This document shows positions 52,210 through 53,927 of a DNA stretch of 53,927 nucleotides, piece after piece (the first letter of the stretch is position 1; the number at the start of each line of letters is the position of its first letter). The notes beneath the pieces are model-generated. The model did no database searches. It was given only the letters and a program-made list of their open reading frames with translations, and had not been told where the DNA came from. A program made the translations under genes and the position numbers. The stretch comes from Butyrivibrio sp. CAG:318 (GTDB lineage Bacteria > Bacillota > Clostridia > Lachnospirales > Lachnospiraceae), in NCBI GenBank assembly GCA_000431815.1, contig FR889212.1:1-53927 (forward strand), written 5' to 3'.

Positions 52210-52752
52210 TCATATACTGTAATCTTTAAGTTTCTGCCTTTTGGCGGCGTAATCCGGACAGTATCGGGAAACTTCATCCCAGAATTCTTTGGAATGATTC
52301 ATATATTTTCTATGGCAGAGCTCATGTATTATAACATAATCCATGAGCTCTGCCGGCATATAATACAGTCTGTAATTAAAATTCAAATTCCCTTTGGAAC
52401 TGCAGCTTCCCCACCTGGTCTTCTGATTTCTAACCGTTATCCCGTTATATGTAACATTAATCAGTCCGGCATAGTATGCTGTCCGCTCTGCAAACTTCGC
52501 CTTAATCCTGTTATGTTCTTCGGCATTGATTTCCTCCGGTTTCGGAAAAACATGTTCCGACTTACTGTTCTGTTTTGTGATCATTAGATTGTATTTTGTG
52601 ATAATCCAGTTTTCATGCGCCTTTACAAATGCATCTATCTCAGCTTTGCGGCTGTACAACGGTGCGCGCACGATCACTTCGCCACCTTCCCTTACTTCGA
52701 GTGCAAGCGTGCTGCGGCGGGAACGGATAATTTTAATTGGGATGTCTGTCAT
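52210..52752 (-). CDS. YgjP-like metal-dependent hydrolase (M48/DUF45)
   Basis: 180-residue zinc metallopeptidase-like protein of the YgjP/DUF45 (WLM/SprT-like) family. Key motifs are TRWGSCSSKGNLNFNYRL and the zinc site HELCHRKYMNHSKEFW, with His and Glu of HExxH and the third ligand His nine residues on. No signal peptide is present. The start at MTDIPIKI has GGAG 9 bases upstream; the longer frame has none. A perfect inverted repeat covers its zinc-site codons. Confidence 0.88.
   Translation of the reverse strand: MTDIPIKIIRSRRSTLALEVREGGEVIVRAPLYSRKAEIDAFVKAHENWIITKYNLMITKQNSKSEHVFPKPEEINAEEHNRIKAKFAERTAYYAGLINVTYNGITVRNQKTRWGSCSSKGNLNFNYRLYYMPAELMDYVIIHELCHRKYMNHSKEFWDEVSRYCPDYAAKRQKLKDYSI
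52314..52354. repeat. Perfect 13-bp inverted repeat inside the YgjP-like gene
   Basis: GGCAGAGCTCATG (52314-52326) and CATGAGCTCTGCC (52342-52354) with a 15-base loop. On the minus strand the two arms encode PAELM.. and ..HELCH, the zinc motif. Neither side is followed by T runs, so it is not an obvious terminator. Confidence 0.85.
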
Positions 52753-52816
52753 AGTAGGAATCTCCGGTTGCAATGAATCTTTCCATATTTTATTGTAAGT
52801 TCTTTTGATAACCTTT

Positions 52817-53062
52817 TTATACCCTCTGTGTCATATTCCTCAAGTTCTTTACCCTATCCTTGAAGACGTCAATATCATCGAGCATCTCATATGGTTCGTA
52901 CTCACCATATGCTGACGGTCTGCTTATTGTTACCAATTGTATGCCCTTTCCCGATACTGCTCTGTTTAATTCATTTACCATATTGCTTAATTCTTTTCCA
53001 TGTCTTGTTTTTACTGCAATACAGCCCTGTTTATCAAATTCTTTTGCAATCAAATAACACAT
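52817..53062 (-). CDS. DUF6718 family small protein
   Basis: 81-residue protein with MCYLIAKEFDKQGCIAVKTRHGKEL at the start, the family's opening, and VTISRPSAYGEYEPY near the middle. GGGAGG lies 9 bases before ATG; an upstream in-frame ATG is weaker. It overlaps the end of the truncated RelA/SpoT-like frame by 29 bases. Such genes are common in Lachnospiraceae accessory regions; function unknown. Confidence 0.72.
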   Translation of the reverse strand: MCYLIAKEFDKQGCIAVKTRHGKELSNMVNELNRAVSGKGIQLVTISRPSAYGEYEPYEMLDDIDVFKDRVKNLRNMTQRV

Positions 53063-53384
53063 TTTGAAGCACCTCCCGAAACATATTTTCATTCAATATT
53101 TTCCCGTTTTCGTATAATTTTCTTAATTTCAATCCTACATCATCAGGATAATTTTTTTTATACAAATATTTGTGGAGCCAGTTATTTATCTGCCTGTCAT
53201 AATAAGTATTCATCTGTATCTCTATAGGGTAATGACTATGGTCTAGCTGAAAATATAAATGTACACCTCTATATCCATCATCATTTGCTTTACCTTGTGA
53301 CATATCAACTATTCTAATCTTGTCTATATTATCGTGATTCAGAATTCCATCATAATTATCGCACAACATACGAAATAGAGTCAG
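53034..53384 (-). pseudogene. 5'-truncated RelA/SpoT-domain gene
   Basis: The frame encodes the C-terminal half of a RelA/SpoT-like nucleotidyltransferase: LTLFRMLCDNYDG, DMSQGKANDDGYRGVHLYFQLD and YPIEIQMNTYYDRQINNWLH. The GYRGVH and IEIQMNT motifs are the family's synthetase core. The N-terminal part with the catalytic residues before FR.LCDNYD is missing; upstream sequence is unrelated. An internal ATG at 53369 could still make a 111-residue fragment. A functional alarmone synthetase is very unlikely. Confidence 0.7.
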
Positions 53385-53502
53385 GCATTTCCATTTCCAT
53401 TCCCATACACGCCTTCTGCTTTGATTCCGTCTGTGTCTTTTCTTTCGCCTCTTCCGCAGCGTACACTCCCTGTTGTGTTTTCTTTGAAGAAAAGACGGAC
53501 AT
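53356..53502 (-). other. Possible 48-codon ORF in the scar region
   Basis: A frame of 48 codons, rich in Lys, Glu and Gln (VYAAEEAKEKTQTESKQK), starts inside the terminator hairpin and ends within the truncated RelA/SpoT-like frame. It reads like the end of a real protein, so it is probably a fragment brought together by a deletion. No ribosome site of note. Confidence 0.3.
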
Positions 53503-53515
53503 ACATGCCCGCCTT
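53492..53515 (-). terminator. Terminator after the wall-anchored protein gene
   Basis: On the minus strand AAGGCGGGCAT pairs with ATGTCCGTCTT (two G-T pairs, tight loop) and is followed by TTCTTC. Confidence 0.65.
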
Positions 53516-53556
53516 CTCCATGGTTATTTTCTCGTTTTATTTTTTAACTATCGTTT

Positions 53557-53927
53557 CTATGAATTCAAATTTTCTCTGCGTTTCTTTACGGTAATAATCA
53601 ATCCCGTTCCGGAAAGAATTGATAGTATAAACAGCCATACAATCGGTGTATTGTCTCCGGTTTTAGGTGCAGTCACATCCGGCACATCCGGTGTCTGGCT
53701 TTCCTGTTTAAAGGTAACTTCTATGGTGTGATCAGTATTCACATCACTAAAGGTGTAGCTTGTGGTTGCTGTCACTTCCGAACCATCCACCTTTACGTCC
53801 GCAATATAATATCCTTCGTTCGCCTTGATTGTATATGTAAGCTGACCTGCGGCAGATACCGTTGTCGTGCCACCGGGAGAGATTGTTCCACCGATACCTG
53901 CCGTTGCGGTAATCTTGTAGCTTGCTG
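53557..53927 (-). CDS. Wall-anchored repeat protein, 3' end only
   Basis: The open frame runs to the right edge; 122 C-terminal residues are visible. They hold a divergent InlB-type repeat (ITATAGIGGTISPGGTTTVS, then YYIADVKVDGSEV and HTIEVTFKQ), a Pro/Asp link, the LPXTG-like sorting motif APKTGD, a hydrophobic helix and the basic tail KKRRENLNS. A sortase substrate exposed on the cell wall is expected. The N-terminus lies outside the window. Confidence 0.85.
   Translation of the reverse strand, partial: ASYKITATAGIGGTISPGGTTTVSAAGQLTYTIKANEGYYIADVKVDGSEVTATTSYTFSDVNTDHTIEVTFKQESQTPDVPDVTAPKTGDNTPIVWLFILSILSGTGLIITVKKRRENLNS

Noticed and set aside
53034..53384. Functional small alarmone synthetase
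   Set aside because: The N-terminal part with the start of the synthetase domain is missing, and the frame joins unrelated sequence upstream.
1..53927. CRISPR arrays, tRNA or rRNA genes, insertion sequences
   Set aside because: None recognised on either strand: no regularly spaced repeats, no CCA-ended cloverleaf seen, no transposase frame.

Overview
The window looks like chromosome of a low-to-mid GC Firmicute, most likely a Lachnospiraceae member (Roseburia/Agathobacter/Butyrivibrio-like). The reasons are strong AGGAGG ribosome sites, SigA-type promoters with 17-bp spacers, a TrpR-like YerC protein, DUF1836, DUF6465, DUF6273 and DUF6718 proteins, surface glycoside hydrolases with C-terminal anchors, and a heterodimeric ABC exporter. 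I see no rRNA, tRNA, CRISPR array or intact insertion sequence. Most genes lie on the minus strand; plus-strand genes stand singly or in short operons facing divergent promoters. All assignments come from reading the sequence and from motif recall; no database search was run. || Layout. 1-5.5 kb: rRNA methyltransferase rlmD, two small membrane proteins, helicase pcrA and a short SPFH protein. 5.5-7.4 kb: pspA, divergent from a DUF1836 regulator, then yerC. 7.4-14.2 kb: HAD phosphatase with a membrane-anchored clostripain-like peptidase, a Zn-dependent phospholipase C-like protein, trpS, a histone-like/phasin-like DUF6465 protein and a surface esterase. 14.2-19.2 kb: anchored GH53 galactanase behind a LacI-type operator, and an alpha-amylase lipoprotein. 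19.3-22.5 kb: a coupled trio of FAD oxidoreductase, membrane-anchored Mrr-like nuclease and MATE transporter. 22.6-24.9 kb: a DUF4130 plus radical-SAM DNA repair pair with two LexA-like boxes at its promoter. 24.9-28.5 kb: a TPR/DUF6273 membrane protein divergent from an SDR, an unknown protein and a spore-photoproduct-lyase-like operon. 28.5-34.7 kb: CDF transporter, a possible SecB-like protein, a heterodimeric ABC exporter, greA. 34.8-44.6 kb: chemoreceptor, a propeller-like surface protein, enolase, an orphan FeoB-associated peptide, then the pyk-glpK-ykgJ-cls operon. 44.7-52.8 kb: BcrAB-like ABC operon, HMA protein, an operon of two aminotransferases with an unknown membrane protein and a cytosolic NlpC/P60 endopeptidase, a surface PIG-L deacetylase and a YgjP-like metallopeptidase. 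52.8-53.9 kb: an accessory scar with a DUF6718 gene, a 5'-truncated RelA/SpoT-like gene and the end of a wall-anchored repeat protein. || How the genes fit together. Central metabolism (eno, pyk, glpK, trpS) is interleaved with surface polysaccharide degradation, envelope stress (PspA/SPFH) and DNA maintenance (pcrA, the LexA-linked pair). || The best candidates for an undescribed system are the SDR/unknown/SPL-like operon at 26.2-28.5 kb, whose SPL-like enzyme keeps the radical-SAM cysteines but has Tyr where the catalytic H-donor Cys of true spore photoproduct lyase should be, and the apparently SOS-controlled radical-SAM/DUF4130 pair 1.5 kb away.
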